Below, one piece after another: positions 8,088 to 17,158 of a stretch of DNA of 64,000 nt. The notes below the pieces were generated by a model. That model searched no databases. It had not been told where the DNA came from and saw only the letters and a list, made by a program, of their open reading frames with translations. Source of the stretch: Bauldia sp. (GTDB taxonomy: Bacteria; Pseudomonadota; Alphaproteobacteria; Rhizobiales; Kaistiaceae); contig JANQRX010000001.1 of NCBI GenBank assembly GCA_028284325.1, positions 124,001-188,000 on the forward strand, written 5' to 3'. The position numbers were made by a program, and so were the translations under genes. Each line of letters begins with the position of its first letter. Position 1 is the stretch's first letter.

Positions 8088-10511
8088 TCACGCCCTGAGC
8101 GTGCCGCCGGTCGCCTTCTCCACCGCCGCGACGACCTTGCCGGCCACCGCCTCGATCTCGGCATCCGTGAGCGTGGTCTCCATCGGCTGGAGCGTCACCT
8201 CGATGGCGACCGACTTGCGGTCCTCGCCCAGCGCATCGCTTTCGAACAGGTCGAACACGCTGGCCCCGGCGATCAGCTTCTTGTCGGCGCCGCGCGCCGC
8301 GCGAAGGATCGTCTCGGCGGTCACGTCGCGGCCGACCACGAAGGCGAAGTCGCGGCGCACGGGCTGGAGGCTCGACAGGGCGATCGCCTTGCGGGTCTTG
8401 GTCGCCTTGGCGCGCGGCTCGGGGATGGCGTCGAGGTTGATCTCGAAGCCGGCCAGCGGGCCTTCGACACCCAGCGCCTTCAGGGTGCGCGGGTGGAACT
8501 CGCCGAAGGTCGCGAGCACGGTCTTGGGTCCCTGACGGATGGTGCCGGCGCGGCCGGGATGGAACCAGTCCGGCGCGCCGTTCACGACCTGGATGTTGTT
8601 GCCGGCAAGTCCCAGCGCGTCGAGGACGGCCAGCGCGTCCGCCTTGACGTCGAACACGCCGACTGGTGTCGCGGGGCTCTGCCAGTGGCGCCCGCCGCCC
8701 GTGGTTCCGAGGGTTCCTTGCCGCACGCCGGCGGCGGCAATCGACTGGTCTTCGGGACGCACGCCCGCATAGACCTGGCCGACCTCGAACATCGCGAGAT
8801 CAGGGTAGCCGCGATCGGCGTTGCGTTGGGCAGCCGCGGCGAGCCCGGGCAACAGGCTCGGGCGCATGTCGGACATGTCGGCGGCGATCGGGTTGGCGAG
8901 CTCGAGCGCCCTGTCGCCGCCGCCGAAGCGCACGGCGTGGTCGTGGGGGATGAACGACCAGATCATCGCCTCCACGAAACCGCGCGTGGCCAGCGCCCGC
9001 TTGGCCCGGCGGGTCCGGTGCTGCAGGGTCGTCAGCACCGGACCGGCGACGCCATGGATGTGCCGCAGCGGCACTTCGGGCACGTTGTCGACGCCGATGA
9101 TGCGCACCACCTCCTCGACCAGATCGGCCTTGATTGCCACGTCGGGCCGCCAGGTGGGCACCTGAACGGTGATCGTGCCCTCGGTGCGGTGCGGCCTGGT
9201 GGTGAAGCCCAGCGCCTGGAGGATACCGGTGACCTCGGCCATCGACGGGTCGATGCCGGCCAGCCGCCGGATTTCGGTCAGCGGGAACTCGATCACCGTC
9301 CGCGGTTCCGGCACCTCGCCGGCGACCACGACGTCGGTGGGCGTGCCGCCGCAGATCTCCATGACCAAGCGGGTCGCCAGTTCCACTCCCGGCACCGTGA
9401 AGGCCGGGTCGACGCCACGCTCGAAGCGGTGGCGTGCGTCGGAGACGACGGCCAACCGCCGCCCGGTCTGGGCGATGTTGATGGGGTCCCACAGCGCCGA
9501 TTCGATCAGCACGTCGGTGGTGGCTTCGTCGCAGCCGCTGGCCTCGCCGCCCATGATGCCGGCGAGCGACTCCACGCCGTTGTCGTCGGCGATGACGCAG
9601 ACTTGCGGGTCGAGCGCGTAGGTCTTGCCGTCGAGCGCCAGCAGCTCCTCGCCGTTGCGCGCCGGGCGGACGGTCAGATCGCCCTTGACCTTGGCGGCGT
9701 CGAAGACGTGCAGCGGCCGCGATCGGTCCATGGTCACGAAATTGGTGATGTCCACCAGCGCGTTGATCGGCCGGAGACCGATTGCGAGCAACTTCTGCTG
9801 CAGCCATTTGGGCGACGGGCCGTTCTTCACGCCGCGCACCAGGCGGAGCGCGAACGCCGGACACCACGATGCCTTGTCGCTGAGATCGAGCCGCACGTCG
9901 ACCGGGCAGGGGCCGTCGCCGGCCACCGGCTCGATTGACCGGTCGATCACGGTGCCGAGCCCCGAGGCCGCGAGGTCGCGCGCGATGCCCGACACCCCGA
10001 ACGCGTCGGAACGGTTGGTGGTGACGGCGATGTCGATCACCGGATCGTCGAGGCCGGCATAGTCGGCATAGGCCGCGCCGACCGGCGCGTCGTCGGGCAG
10101 GTCGACGATACCCTCATGGTCGTCGGAGAGGCCGAGCTCGCGCTCCGACAACAGCATGCCGTTGGACTCGACGCCGCGGATCACGCCTTTTTCGAGATCG
10201 ATGCCGGTGCCGGGAATATGGGTGCCGGCGGGCGCGAACACGCCGATCATGCCGGTGCGCGCATTGGGCGCGCCGCACACCACCTGCACCGCGTTGCCGT
10301 CGCCGGGATCGACCATGCACACCCTCAGCCGATCGGCGTTGGGGTGCTTTTCGGCCGAGATCACACGGGCGATGCGGAAGGGTGCGAAGTCGCGCGCCCG
10401 GTCTTCGACCTCTTCCACTTCGAGGCCGATCATCGTCAGCCGGTCGACCACCGTCGCGAGATCGGCGCCGGTGTCGAGATGTTCCTTGAGCCAGGAGAGC
10501 GTCGTCTTCAT
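8088..10511 (-). CDS. pheT: Phenylalanine--tRNA ligase beta subunit
   Basis: This 807-residue protein starts [20 protein letters not shown], the usual PheT N-terminus. An EMAP/OB tRNA-binding domain covers roughly residues 40-150 ([39 protein letters not shown]). B3/B4 and B5 domains follow ([40 protein letters not shown]), and a C-terminal FDX-ACB anticodon-binding domain ([20 protein letters not shown]) ends the protein. With PheS it forms the alpha2-beta2 enzyme that charges tRNA-Phe. It is the last gene of the translation cluster, 13 nt after pheS, and is convergent with the dehydrogenase gene ending at 8069. Confidence 0.98.
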   Translation of the reverse strand: MKTTLSWLKEHLDTGADLATVVDRLTMIGLEVEEVEDRARDFAPFRIARVISAEKHPNADRLRVCMVDPGDGNAVQVVCGAPNARTGMIGVFAPAGTHIPGTGIDLEKGVIRGVESNGMLLSERELGLSDDHEGIVDLPDDAPVGAAYADYAGLDDPVIDIAVTTNRSDAFGVSGIARDLAASGLGTVIDRSIEPVAGDGPCPVDVRLDLSDKASWCPAFALRLVRGVKNGPSPKWLQQKLLAIGLRPINALVDITNFVTMDRSRPLHVFDAAKVKGDLTVRPARNGEELLALDGKTYALDPQVCVIADDNGVESLAGIMGGEASGCDEATTDVLIESALWDPINIAQTGRRLAVVSDARHRFERGVDPAFTVPGVELATRLVMEICGGTPTDVVVAGEVPEPRTVIEFPLTEIRRLAGIDPSMAEVTGILQALGFTTRPHRTEGTITVQVPTWRPDVAIKADLVEEVVRIIGVDNVPEVPLRHIHGVAGPVLTTLQHRTRRAKRALATRGFVEAMIWSFIPHDHAVRFGGGDRALELANPIAADMSDMRPSLLPGLAAAAQRNADRGYPDLAMFEVGQVYAGVRPEDQSIAAAGVRQGTLGTTGGGRHWQSPATPVGVFDVKADALAVLDALGLAGNNIQVVNGAPDWFHPGRAGTIRQGPKTVLATFGEFHPRTLKALGVEGPLAGFEINLDAIPEPRAKATKTRKAIALSSLQPVRRDFAFVVGRDVTAETILRAARGADKKLIAGASVFDLFESDALGEDRKSVAIEVTLQPMETTLTDAEIEAVAGKVVAAVEKATGGTLRA

Positions 10512-10524
10512 GGTCTTCGCTCCC

Positions 10525-11622
10525 CTACCGCGTCAGGCCGGCGAGCAGGCTCGGCACGTCGAGCGGCCGGAAGCCGTAGTGCCTCAGCCAGCGCACGTCG
10601 GCGTCGAAGAAGGCGCGTAGATCCGGCATGCCGTATTTCAGCATCGCCAGCCGGTCGATGCCGATGCCCCAGGCGTAGCCCTGGATGCGTTCCGGATCGA
10701 GCCCGCCGGAGCGGATGACGTTGGGATGCACCATGCCGCAGCCGAGGATCTCCATCCACTGGTCGCCCTGGCCAAGACGGAATTCGTCGCCCACCCGCTC
10801 GTAGCGGATGTCGACCTCCATCGACGGTTCGGTGAACGGGAAGTAGGACGGCCGGAACCGCATCTGCACGTCCGGCACCTCGAAGAAGGCCCGGCAGAAC
10901 TCGCGCAGCGTCCATTTGAGGTGGCCGAAATGGGTCTCCTCGTCGAGCACCAGCCCTTCGAGCTGGTGGAACATCGGCGTGTGGGTCTGGTCGGAGTCGC
11001 AGCGATAGGTGCGGCCGGGGATGGCCACCCGGATCGGCGGCGCGATCGTCTCCATGGCGCGGATCTGCACCGGCGAGGTGTGGGTGCGCAGGAGCAGCCG
11101 TTCGCCGGTCTCGTCCGGGTGGAAGAAGAAGGTGTCGTGCATCTCCCGCGCCGGATGGCCCTCGCGGAAGTTGAGCGCCGTGAAGTTGTAGTGGTCGGTC
11201 TCGATGTCCGGACCTTCGGCGATGGCGAAGCCCATGTCGGCGACGATGGCGGTGATCTCGTCCATCACCTGGCTCACCGGGTGGATGCGCCCGGCCTCGG
11301 TGGGTGCGGCGCGCACCGGCAGCGTCACGTCGACGGATTCTTCCGCCAGCCGCCGGTCGAGTTCGCGCTCGTCGAGGAGCGCGCGGCGGGCGAGGATGGC
11401 GTCGTTGAGCCTGGCCTTGAGGCCGTTCAGCGCCGGGCCCATCACCTTGCGCTCGTCCGGCGTCATGCCGCCGAGCTGCTTCAAGAGATCGGAGACGGAG
11501 CCCTTCTTGCCGAGCGCTGCGACGCGTTCGGCTTCCAGCGCCGGCACGTCGTCGGCCGCGGCAATGCGGGCGGTGAGGTCGCTCTCAAGCGCCTCGATAT
11601 CGGGCAGGGTTTGTGCGGTCAT
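10525..11622 (-). CDS. pheS: Phenylalanine--tRNA ligase alpha subunit
   Basis: This 365-residue catalytic subunit of PheRS has an N-terminal coiled coil (residues about 1-85) and a class II synthetase core. Core motifs include [19 protein letters not shown], the motif-2 region [19 protein letters not shown] and the motif-3 segment [19 protein letters not shown]. It activates phenylalanine with ATP and, with PheT, transfers it to tRNA-Phe. Length matches the family. It lies between rplT (84 nt upstream) and pheT, in the conserved alphaproteobacterial order. Confidence 0.98.
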   Translation of the reverse strand: MTAQTLPDIEALESDLTARIAAADDVPALEAERVAALGKKGSVSDLLKQLGGMTPDERKVMGPALNGLKARLNDAILARRALLDERELDRRLAEESVDVTLPVRAAPTEAGRIHPVSQVMDEITAIVADMGFAIAEGPDIETDHYNFTALNFREGHPAREMHDTFFFHPDETGERLLLRTHTSPVQIRAMETIAPPIRVAIPGRTYRCDSDQTHTPMFHQLEGLVLDEETHFGHLKWTLREFCRAFFEVPDVQMRFRPSYFPFTEPSMEVDIRYERVGDEFRLGQGDQWMEILGCGMVHPNVIRSGGLDPERIQGYAWGIGIDRLAMLKYGMPDLRAFFDADVRWLRHYGFRPLDVPSLLAGLTR

Positions 11623-11706
11623 CAGCCTGACCTGATCGTTCGGTCGCCGGGCCCGGCTGTGACGGCCGTCCGGCGTGGAAGGAAAACTGGCGGCTGACGA
11701 GGTGCC

Positions 11707-12063
11707 TCAAGCGAGCGCGCTTTGTGCCTTCTCGACCAGCGCCTTGAACGATTCCGGCTCGCTGACGGCCAGCTCAGCCAGAACCTTGCGGTCAATGTCG
11801 ACCCCGGCCTTGCCGAGGCCGTCGATAAATCGGCCGTAGGGCATGCCGTGTTCGCGGGCGGCGGCGTTGATCCGCTGGATCCACAGCGCCCGGAAGGTGC
11901 GCTTGCGGTTCTTGCGGTCGCGATAGGCGTACTGGTTGGCGCGATCGACCGCCGCCTTGGCGGTGCGGATCGTGTTCTTGCGCCGGCCGTAATAGCCCTT
12001 GGCCTGCTTGAGGATCTTCTTGTGCTTGGCGTGGGAGGTGACCCCACGGGTGACGCGCGACAT
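11707..12063 (-). CDS. rplT: 50S ribosomal protein L20
   Basis: This 118-residue, very basic protein begins [20 protein letters not shown], the standard L20 N-terminus. It contains [20 protein letters not shown] and [21 protein letters not shown]20 binds 23S rRNA early in large-subunit assembly and in some bacteria represses its own operon. It lies 27 nt after rpmI and is followed by pheS. GGAG lies upstream of its ATG. Confidence 0.98.
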   Translation of the reverse strand: MSRVTRGVTSHAKHKKILKQAKGYYGRRKNTIRTAKAAVDRANQYAYRDRKNRKRTFRALWIQRINAAAREHGMPYGRFIDGLGKAGVDIDRKVLAELAVSEPESFKALVEKAQSALA

Positions 12064-12090
12064 GGCAAGGCTCTCCTGGAGGTGGTGTGC

Positions 12091-12291
12091 TCAGGCGTAG
12101 GGCAGGAAGTTCTTCTTCACGATCCGCGCGTCCTGGTCGGACAACACGGTCGTGCCCCGCGCGGAGCGGATGAACTTCGTGGAGCGTTTGATCATGCCGT
12201 GCCGCTTGCCGGCCTGCTGCACCTTGACCTTGCCGGTCGCGGTGACCTTGAAGCGCTTCTTGGCGCCGCTCTTGGTCTTCAGTTTGGGCAT
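12091..12291 (-). CDS. rpmI: 50S ribosomal protein L35
   Basis: This 66-residue basic protein begins [20 protein letters not shown] and continues [20 protein letters not shown], the full normal length for L35. An in-frame codon 60 nt upstream would add a non-conserved extension, so the ATG at 12291 is chosen; AAAGGA lies just before it. It is normally co-transcribed with infC. Here infC is about 4.2 kb away on the same strand, so rpmI probably has its own promoter in 12292-12441. Confidence 0.98.
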   Translation of the reverse strand: MPKLKTKSGAKKRFKVTATGKVKVQQAGKRHGMIKRSTKFIRSARGTTVLSDQDARIVKKNFLPYA

Positions 12292-12310
12292 TTGGCGTCC
12301 TTTCGGATGA

Positions 12311-12329
12311 TGCGGGGGCAAGCCCCGCA
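12311..12329 (-). promoter_or_regulatory. Hairpin in the rpmI leader
   Basis: TGCGGGG-GCAAG-CCCCGCA is a perfect 7-bp stem with a 5-nt loop, 20 nt upstream of the rpmI start on the minus strand. A TATAAC hexamer lies further upstream near 12390. The hairpin may belong to the leader of the L35-L20 operon, which is autoregulated by L20 in other bacteria; that link here is inferred only from position. Confidence 0.35.
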
Positions 12330-12441
12330 AGGAGCTTCTCGGCGCCGCCACGGCATGCCCTTTCAGGCCGGGCGGCGCGGAACCGCGGGGTTATACGCGC
12401 GGCGGGGTGGTGGGGCAAGGGGTGGGCAGGCGGCGGGTGTG

Positions 12442-14760
12442 TCAGGCGCTGCGGCCGAGGGCGGCAAGGCGGGCGAGGATGTCGCTGCGGAGGTGGGTTG
12501 CTTTGTCGTGGTTATAGGCCGTGTGTTCGGGGTCGAAGACGGTCAGAGCCGCGTCGACATTGGTCAGCGCCGCTTCTAGATGGGTACGAGGGTCAGCAAC
12601 CGTGTCGATATCGGCATGTTCGAACTCAACAACTGCCACGTTCTCATGTGTCATCGCCCACTGCACCGGATGGTCGGCTTCGGTGAAGACCCGCATCGCC
12701 GCACGATAGGCGTCTACCGCCCCGCCCAGCAGCCGGGCCCCTTCCTTGCCGCGGACACGGCTGCCCTGGTCGCGCAACGCTACGCCGAGATTGTTCTGGG
12801 TCATCGCCCAGTCCACCGGATGGTCGGCCTCGGTGGTAACCCTTAGCGCCGCGCGATATGCGTCGACCGCCTCGCCCAGCAGCCGGGCCCCTTCCTCGCC
12901 GCCGACACGGCTGCCTTGGTCGCGCAACGCGACGCCGAGATTGTTCTGGGTCATCGCCCACTGCACCGGATGGTCGGCCTCGGTGCGGACCCGCAGCGCC
13001 GCGCGACAGGCATCGACTGCTTCGCCCAGAAGCCGGGCCCCTTCCTCGCCGCCGACACGGCTGCCCTGATCGCCAAGCGCGATGGCCAGGTTGCTCTGGG
13101 TCATCGCCCACTGCACCGGATGGTCGGCCTCGGTGTATACCCGCAGCGCCGCGCGAAAGGCGTCGATCGCTTCGCCGAGGAGCCGAGCACCTTCTGCGCC
13201 ACCAACGCGGCTGCCCTGAAAACGAAGAGCGGTCGCCAAGTCGTTCTGAGTCTCGGCCCAAGCCACGGGATGGTCGACCTCTGTGAAGACACGAAGAGCC
13301 GCCCGGCATGCATCGATCGAGGCAACCAGTAGGCGGGTACCCTCTGCGCCGCCAATGCGGTTCCCTTGTTGGCCCAGCGCAACGGCCAAGTCGTTTTGGG
13401 TCGTGGCCCATTCTAATGGATACTCGGCCTCAGAGTAGACCAACAGCGCTTTGTTGTAGGCCTCGACAGCGTACTCGAACCCACGTCCACCAAATCGGTC
13501 GGAGTAGCGGAACAACTGCTTTCCGTGCTCCCGGAACCTCGCCGCCATTTGCTGTTCGCCTACTTCGGCGAGGCTGTAGGCGGCCGCAGTAAAATGCCGA
13601 TAAGCCTCCTCTACGCGTCCGCGCATCAGCGCGTTTTCAGCCCGAAGCTCCTTTGTTTGAGCGGCTATGTTCGTCTCGACTTCATCGACGCGCGACAAGA
13701 GTGATTCCACCTCCGGGAAGTCGAGACGCTCGGCTGCGTCCCGCGCCGCGGCCTTGAGATTCCCAATGCCCACGGTGCGATCATCAATGGTGTCAATGTC
13801 CTGCCGGTAGCGACGAAAGTCGTCAGCCTTGGCCGCGAGCTGGTCGCGGAGTTCGTCCTCGCTTAGCGATGACGGCGCCTCGATCTCAAATTGCACGGCC
13901 AGTGCCTCCAAATGGGTGCGCCGCAATTCGCGTGATTCATCTAGCGCCAGCGCGAGACTGCCGTATCGTTCGCTGAGATCCGTCAAGATATCTGCGATTG
14001 CCTTGACGCGCGCGAGCACCTCGCGTGCGATCTGCGGCCCGAGCGTGTCGACGAACGTTGCATCGTTGAGCAGCCGCTTGAAAACCGGCGTAACCGCCCC
14101 CTCAAAGAATCCTATTATCTCGGGTCGTCGGTGCTCGGGGTCGGTCAGCCGCCGCAACATCAGCGCGACGATGGCCTTCGCGTCGAGACCTTTGGCCGCG
14201 AGGTCGCTTGGCGTCGGCAGCCCGGCCTCGATCATCTGCGGCAGCAGGATATCGGCATCCGTCGGATGTCGCGCAGCGAGAGCGGCCGTGAGGCGATCGG
14301 CCAGTTCGTCGACCAGCTCCGTCGTGCCCGTGGTCCCCGATCCGAAGATACCGCGGAGCGACAGATAGGCAGGTGCCACGGCGCCGGCCCCGATCGTGGG
14401 TGCGGCAACAAAGGCCGCGACACCAATCAACAGGTTTGCCGCGTGGACCAAATATGTTTCACGGACAGGTTCACGGACCTTCTCTTGGAGTGAAACTGGT
14501 TTGGCGATCTTCGGTCGCATCTTGCGTAGAGAAGCATTATCTTCCAGCAATTCGTATTGCTCTGAACTCAGGCTACACTTCGAAAGATCGGCGTGTGACA
14601 AATCCACGCCAACAAGGTTCTGTCCGCGCAAATCCGCATCGCGAAAGTTCACGTCGCGATAGAGCTTGCTGGGATCCACTCCGGCTATGTCAGCAAGTTC
14701 TCGCAGATCACTTGTATCGGCACTCAATATCGATTCGACTTTGCTAAGCCAGTTGTTCAT
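12442..14760 (-). CDS. Pentapeptide-repeat/TPR protein with near-identical 50-residue repeats
   Basis: This 772-residue protein has four visible parts. Residues about 34-63 form a short pentapeptide-repeat tract (RDVNFRDADLRGQNLVGVDL). A hydrophobic stretch at about 108-135 (LLIGVAAFVAAPTIGAGAVA) may be a membrane segment. A helical middle follows. The C-terminal half is built of tetratricopeptide-like repeats of exactly 50 residues (xTEADHPVQWAMTQNNLGVA, LRDQGSRVGGEEGARLLGEA, VDAYRAALRV). Such repeats usually serve protein-protein contacts. The ATG overlaps the stop of the upstream gene by ATGA, so the two form a coupled pair. Together they sit inside an otherwise conserved ribosomal-protein cluster. 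Function unknown; an NTPase, nuclease or CHAT domain is not seen. Confidence 0.75.
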   Translation of the reverse strand: MNNWLSKVESILSADTSDLRELADIAGVDPSKLYRDVNFRDADLRGQNLVGVDLSHADLSKCSLSSEQYELLEDNASLRKMRPKIAKPVSLQEKVREPVRETYLVHAANLLIGVAAFVAAPTIGAGAVAPAYLSLRGIFGSGTTGTTELVDELADRLTAALAARHPTDADILLPQMIEAGLPTPSDLAAKGLDAKAIVALMLRRLTDPEHRRPEIIGFFEGAVTPVFKRLLNDATFVDTLGPQIAREVLARVKAIADILTDLSERYGSLALALDESRELRRTHLEALAVQFEIEAPSSLSEDELRDQLAAKADDFRRYRQDIDTIDDRTVGIGNLKAAARDAAERLDFPEVESLLSRVDEVETNIAAQTKELRAENALMRGRVEEAYRHFTAAAYSLAEVGEQQMAARFREHGKQLFRYSDRFGGRGFEYAVEAYNKALLVYSEAEYPLEWATTQNDLAVALGQQGNRIGGAEGTRLLVASIDACRAALRVFTEVDHPVAWAETQNDLATALRFQGSRVGGAEGARLLGEAIDAFRAALRVYTEADHPVQWAMTQSNLAIALGDQGSRVGGEEGARLLGEAVDACRAALRVRTEADHPVQWAMTQNNLGVALRDQGSRVGGEEGARLLGEAVDAYRAALRVTTEADHPVDWAMTQNNLGVALRDQGSRVRGKEGARLLGGAVDAYRAAMRVFTEADHPVQWAMTHENVAVVEFEHADIDTVADPRTHLEAALTNVDAALTVFDPEHTAYNHDKATHLRSDILARLAALGRSA
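12688..13437 (-). repeat. Five tandem 150-bp coding repeats
   Basis: Five consecutive 150-bp units encode 50-residue TPR-like repeats, with a sixth partial unit below 12688. The phase is exact: for example the CAGCCGGGCCCCTTCC-type block recurs at 12728, 12878 and (one base changed) 13028. The three units nearest the 3' end are the most alike at the DNA level, which suggests recent duplication or gene conversion. Copy number could vary between strains. Confidence 0.85.
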
Positions 14761-15593
14761 CTTGAAAAAGGAACCACTATGTTAAATAGAACAATGTCTG
14801 AAAAGATCTCGGACATGTCGCCAGCGTCGAGGTTTTCGTTTCTTAGGCATTCTTTTATGTAACCTTCGGCGGCGGCAAGGCGCTCAGCCGATCCAGCTCG
14901 ACTCCGCCATTCCACATCTGCAGCGTTGTTTTTGAGCTTGATGTCCTCAATTACGATGTCCTCTCTCTTGCACCGAACTTCGATTATTGCTTCTGGATAC
15001 AACTCACGGTCGCTATCTCTTTGTCTTTGTTTTTTTGTACGATTGTCAATAACTGCCAAGCGCGGCTCTTTCTTGGAGTCCCAAACCGGGCCGTACAAAG
15101 TGCGATGCCTAGCCGGCGTCAGTCGCCAACAATGATGGCCGTCGGCGGACTTCGCGTGCGTGGCAGCGATATTGGCCGTGTTCTCTTTGAATTTGGATTT
15201 TTTGTTGCGAAATCGACCCTTCAAACCTGACAGACCAATTCTGCCCAGGATGCCCTTTGGTGAGACACCAAGAGTGGCGCCCGCGCCGTATCCGGAAGTA
15301 GTTTTTTCGTGCGTCTCAACAATGCCAGTTGCAGGTCGATTTCGCGACACGCTGCCACTGTCGACCTCCAAACTCGATGACTCTCCGATAAGAACGACTA
15401 TCTGCGCGTATTTAAGCGACAGCCTGAACCGAACTGGCGAGTCCACTTCGCCGCCTATGCGCGCTCGAGGCTTGAAAACTGCGTCGACGTGGAGGTCCGC
15501 CCGCGTTGGCTTCCCTTTCTTGGTCGCGTACCAAGCGTCGATCGATATGAGCTCGGCCAGAGCTCGCTTCCGATTGTGTTCGCTCTTTGTCAA
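14757..15593 (-). CDS. Hypothetical protein paired with the pentapeptide/TPR protein
   Basis: This 278-residue protein is not recognised. Its N-terminal half reads like a beta-rich domain (DAVFKPRARIGGEVDSPVRF, RLSLKYAQIVVLIGESSSL), followed by a Gly/Ser-rich and basic segment (GATLGVSPKGILGRIGLSGL, KGRFRNKKSKF). The C-terminal part has several charged residues and ends FNIVVPFSR. No signal peptide or membrane helix is clear. The start is TTG at 15593: an in-frame stop lies about 40 nt upstream and no ATG or GTG falls between. The stop overlaps the next ATG (ATGA), implying coupled translation. Base composition is visibly more AT-rich than the flanking core genes, consistent with acquisition. 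It may be a partner or regulator of the TPR protein. Confidence 0.6.
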   Translation of the reverse strand: MTKSEHNRKRALAELISIDAWYATKKGKPTRADLHVDAVFKPRARIGGEVDSPVRFRLSLKYAQIVVLIGESSSLEVDSGSVSRNRPATGIVETHEKTTSGYGAGATLGVSPKGILGRIGLSGLKGRFRNKKSKFKENTANIAATHAKSADGHHCWRLTPARHRTLYGPVWDSKKEPRLAVIDNRTKKQRQRDSDRELYPEAIIEVRCKREDIVIEDIKLKNNAADVEWRSRAGSAERLAAAEGYIKECLRNENLDAGDMSEIFSDIVLFNIVVPFSR

Positions 15594-15766
15594 AGCAGCA
15601 CGATGGTGGTGCCCCAGTTCGGCGAATTAGATCGCAAAACCTTTGGTTGCACAACAACTCCGTGCCGTGAACGCACTGGTTCAGGAGAGGATGGTCGTCG
15701 GCGCGGGTGACTAGGACCGGCATCCATTACTGGCCGGCGTGGCCGACCGCGCCGACACATTCCGCC

Positions 15767-16309
15767 CTACGACCCTCGGGCGAACCACATCCGGCCGATC
15801 AGACCGTCGCGGCGCACGAACTGGTGGTAGAGCGCCGCGGCGACGTGGAGCACGAACAGCGCCAGCATCAGGCGCGCGCCGACGGCGTGGCCGCCGCGGG
15901 GCGGGAACTGCCAGAAGTCCGGCAGCGTCCCCTCGGCCCCGCCGAAGATCACCGGCCCCGCGCCGGAGAAGGCGAGCAGCGCGATGCCACTCGCTGTCAT
16001 GAGCAGGATCACCACGTAGAACAGGAGATGGACCGCGCGGCCGGCGAAGTCCTGCCAGCGCGGCGTGCCCTCGGTCGGGCCGGGGCGGTCGTCAGCCCAC
16101 CACCACCAGCCGATGCGCACGAGCGTGAGCACCAGGATGGCGATGCCGAGCGGCACGTGGACGGCGAGCACCTCGGCCTTGGCGGCGCTCTCGGTGAAGC
16201 CGGCCGCGCGCATGCCGGACCCCCACAGGATGATGATCAGGAGCGCGCTCAGCCAGTGGATGGTGATCGCCACCCAGCCATACCGTGTCGTGGTGCTCTT
16301 CGCCGCCAT
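15767..16309 (-). CDS. Cytochrome b561-type membrane protein
   Basis: This 180-residue protein has four hydrophobic helices and histidines placed for two b-type hemes: the N-terminal YGWVAITIHWLSALLIIILW, VLAVHVPLGIAILVLTLVRI, FAGRAVHLLFYVVILLMTAS and MLALFVLHVAAALYHQFVRR. This matches the bacterial cytochrome b561 (prokaryotic-type) family, which passes electrons between quinol and periplasmic or cytoplasmic partners. I chose the ATG at 16309 (MAAKSTTTRYG) rather than a longer form, since family members begin close to the YGWVAITIHW segment. It lies between infC and the accessory two-gene module. Confidence 0.85.
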   Translation of the reverse strand: MAAKSTTTRYGWVAITIHWLSALLIIILWGSGMRAAGFTESAAKAEVLAVHVPLGIAILVLTLVRIGWWWWADDRPGPTEGTPRWQDFAGRAVHLLFYVVILLMTASGIALLAFSGAGPVIFGGAEGTLPDFWQFPPRGGHAVGARLMLALFVLHVAAALYHQFVRRDGLIGRMWFARGS

Positions 16310-16488
16310 GGTCGTCTCCGCCGTTTTTGCGATAGGGGGCGCGGGCAATCTAGGATGCGCCGTCCGGCGCGCGTTTGACACCCGTCAATATACAAGGGGA
16401 CCGGAGCCCGCCGATCGCGGGCGCGCCCGCACGCCGAGCTTGCGGTCGGCGTGTGGCTTGACGGCGGCTGTTGTCTTGCCGGCGGCGC

Positions 16489-17025
16489 CTAGCGCGGCGC
16501 CAGCACCATGATCATCTGGCGGCCTTCGAGCTTGGGCTCGGCCTCGACCTTGGCGATCGGTTCGATCTCCTCGCGGACGCGGTTCAGGAGACGCACCCCC
16601 AGTTCCTGGTGGGCCATCTCGCGGCCGCGGAAGCGGAGCGTCACCTTCACCTTGTCGCCTTCCTCGAAGAAGCGCCGGATCGACCGCATCTTCACGTCGT
16701 AGTCGTGCGTGTCGATGTTCGGACGCATCTTGATCTCCTTGATCTCGATGGTCCGCTGCTTCTTGCGCGCCTCGGACGCCTTCTTCTGGGCCTGGTACTT
16801 GTACCGGCCGTAGTCGAGGATCTTGGTGACGGGTGGTTTGGAGTTCGGCGAGATTTCGACGAGGTCAAGTCCGGCCTCGGATGCCATGGCCATCGCCTCT
16901 TCGGTGGCGACGACGCCGCGGTTCTCACCTTCGCTGTCGATCAGTTGGACTTCGGGAACGCGGATCTCCGCGTTGGTCCGGGGGCCTTCCTTGACGGGAG
17001 GCGGTGCTCTAAAGGGTCTGCGAAT
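16489..17025 (-). CDS. infC: Translation initiation factor IF-3 with AUU start codon
   Basis: The protein has 178 residues. The N-domain is [20 protein letters not shown] with [20 protein letters not shown]. The linker runs through [20 protein letters not shown], and the C-domain contains [20 protein letters not shown] and ends MVLAPR. IF-3 binds the 30S subunit and screens start codons. No ATG, GTG or TTG lies in frame between the conserved N-terminus and the ribosome-binding site. ATT at 17025-17023 is preceded by TAGGAG at 17040-17035 with 9-nt spacing, and is followed by CGC AGA CCC ([11 protein letters not shown]). AUU starts are known for infC in Escherichia coli and others, where IF-3 represses its own translation. 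Starting at the later ATG would remove 44 residues of the N-domain. Confidence 0.95.
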   Translation of the reverse strand: MRRPFRAPPPVKEGPRTNAEIRVPEVQLIDSEGENRGVVATEEAMAMASEAGLDLVEISPNSKPPVTKILDYGRYKYQAQKKASEARKKQRTIEIKEIKMRPNIDTHDYDVKMRSIRRFFEEGDKVKVTLRFRGREMAHQELGVRLLNRVREEIEPIAKVEAEPKLEGRQMIMVLAPR

Positions 17026-17120
17026 GGTGTTGTTCTCCTAGGCGTTGTTAACGACAATGGTTGGGGCCCGGCCGATACCGGGCCGCATGAGGATTCGGTC
17101 AACCGGCGTCGGAAGTCAAC
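17026..17120 (-). promoter_or_regulatory. infC: infC leader with hairpin and weak promoter-like hexamers
   Basis: On the minus strand, TTGACT (17119-17114) is followed after 17 nt by GAATCC (17096-17091), a weak -35/-10 pair. Downstream lies a perfect 7-bp hairpin (GGCCCGG-TATCGG-CCGGGCC, 17084-17065), then the TAGGAG ribosome-binding site. The promoter call is tentative; the hairpin is clear. Confidence 0.3.
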
Positions 17121-17158
17121 CGGCGCCGTTTCTTGTGTCACAGGCGGGTACAGTTTCC

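Noticed and set aside
8493..9938. A 481-codon plus-strand frame opposite pheT
   Set aside because: Antisense of conserved pheT with no domain and low-complexity His/Arg/Gly translation.
12688..13437. Tandem repeats as a possible CRISPR array
   Set aside because: The unit is 150 bp, fully coding and in frame; there are no short palindromic repeats with unique spacers.
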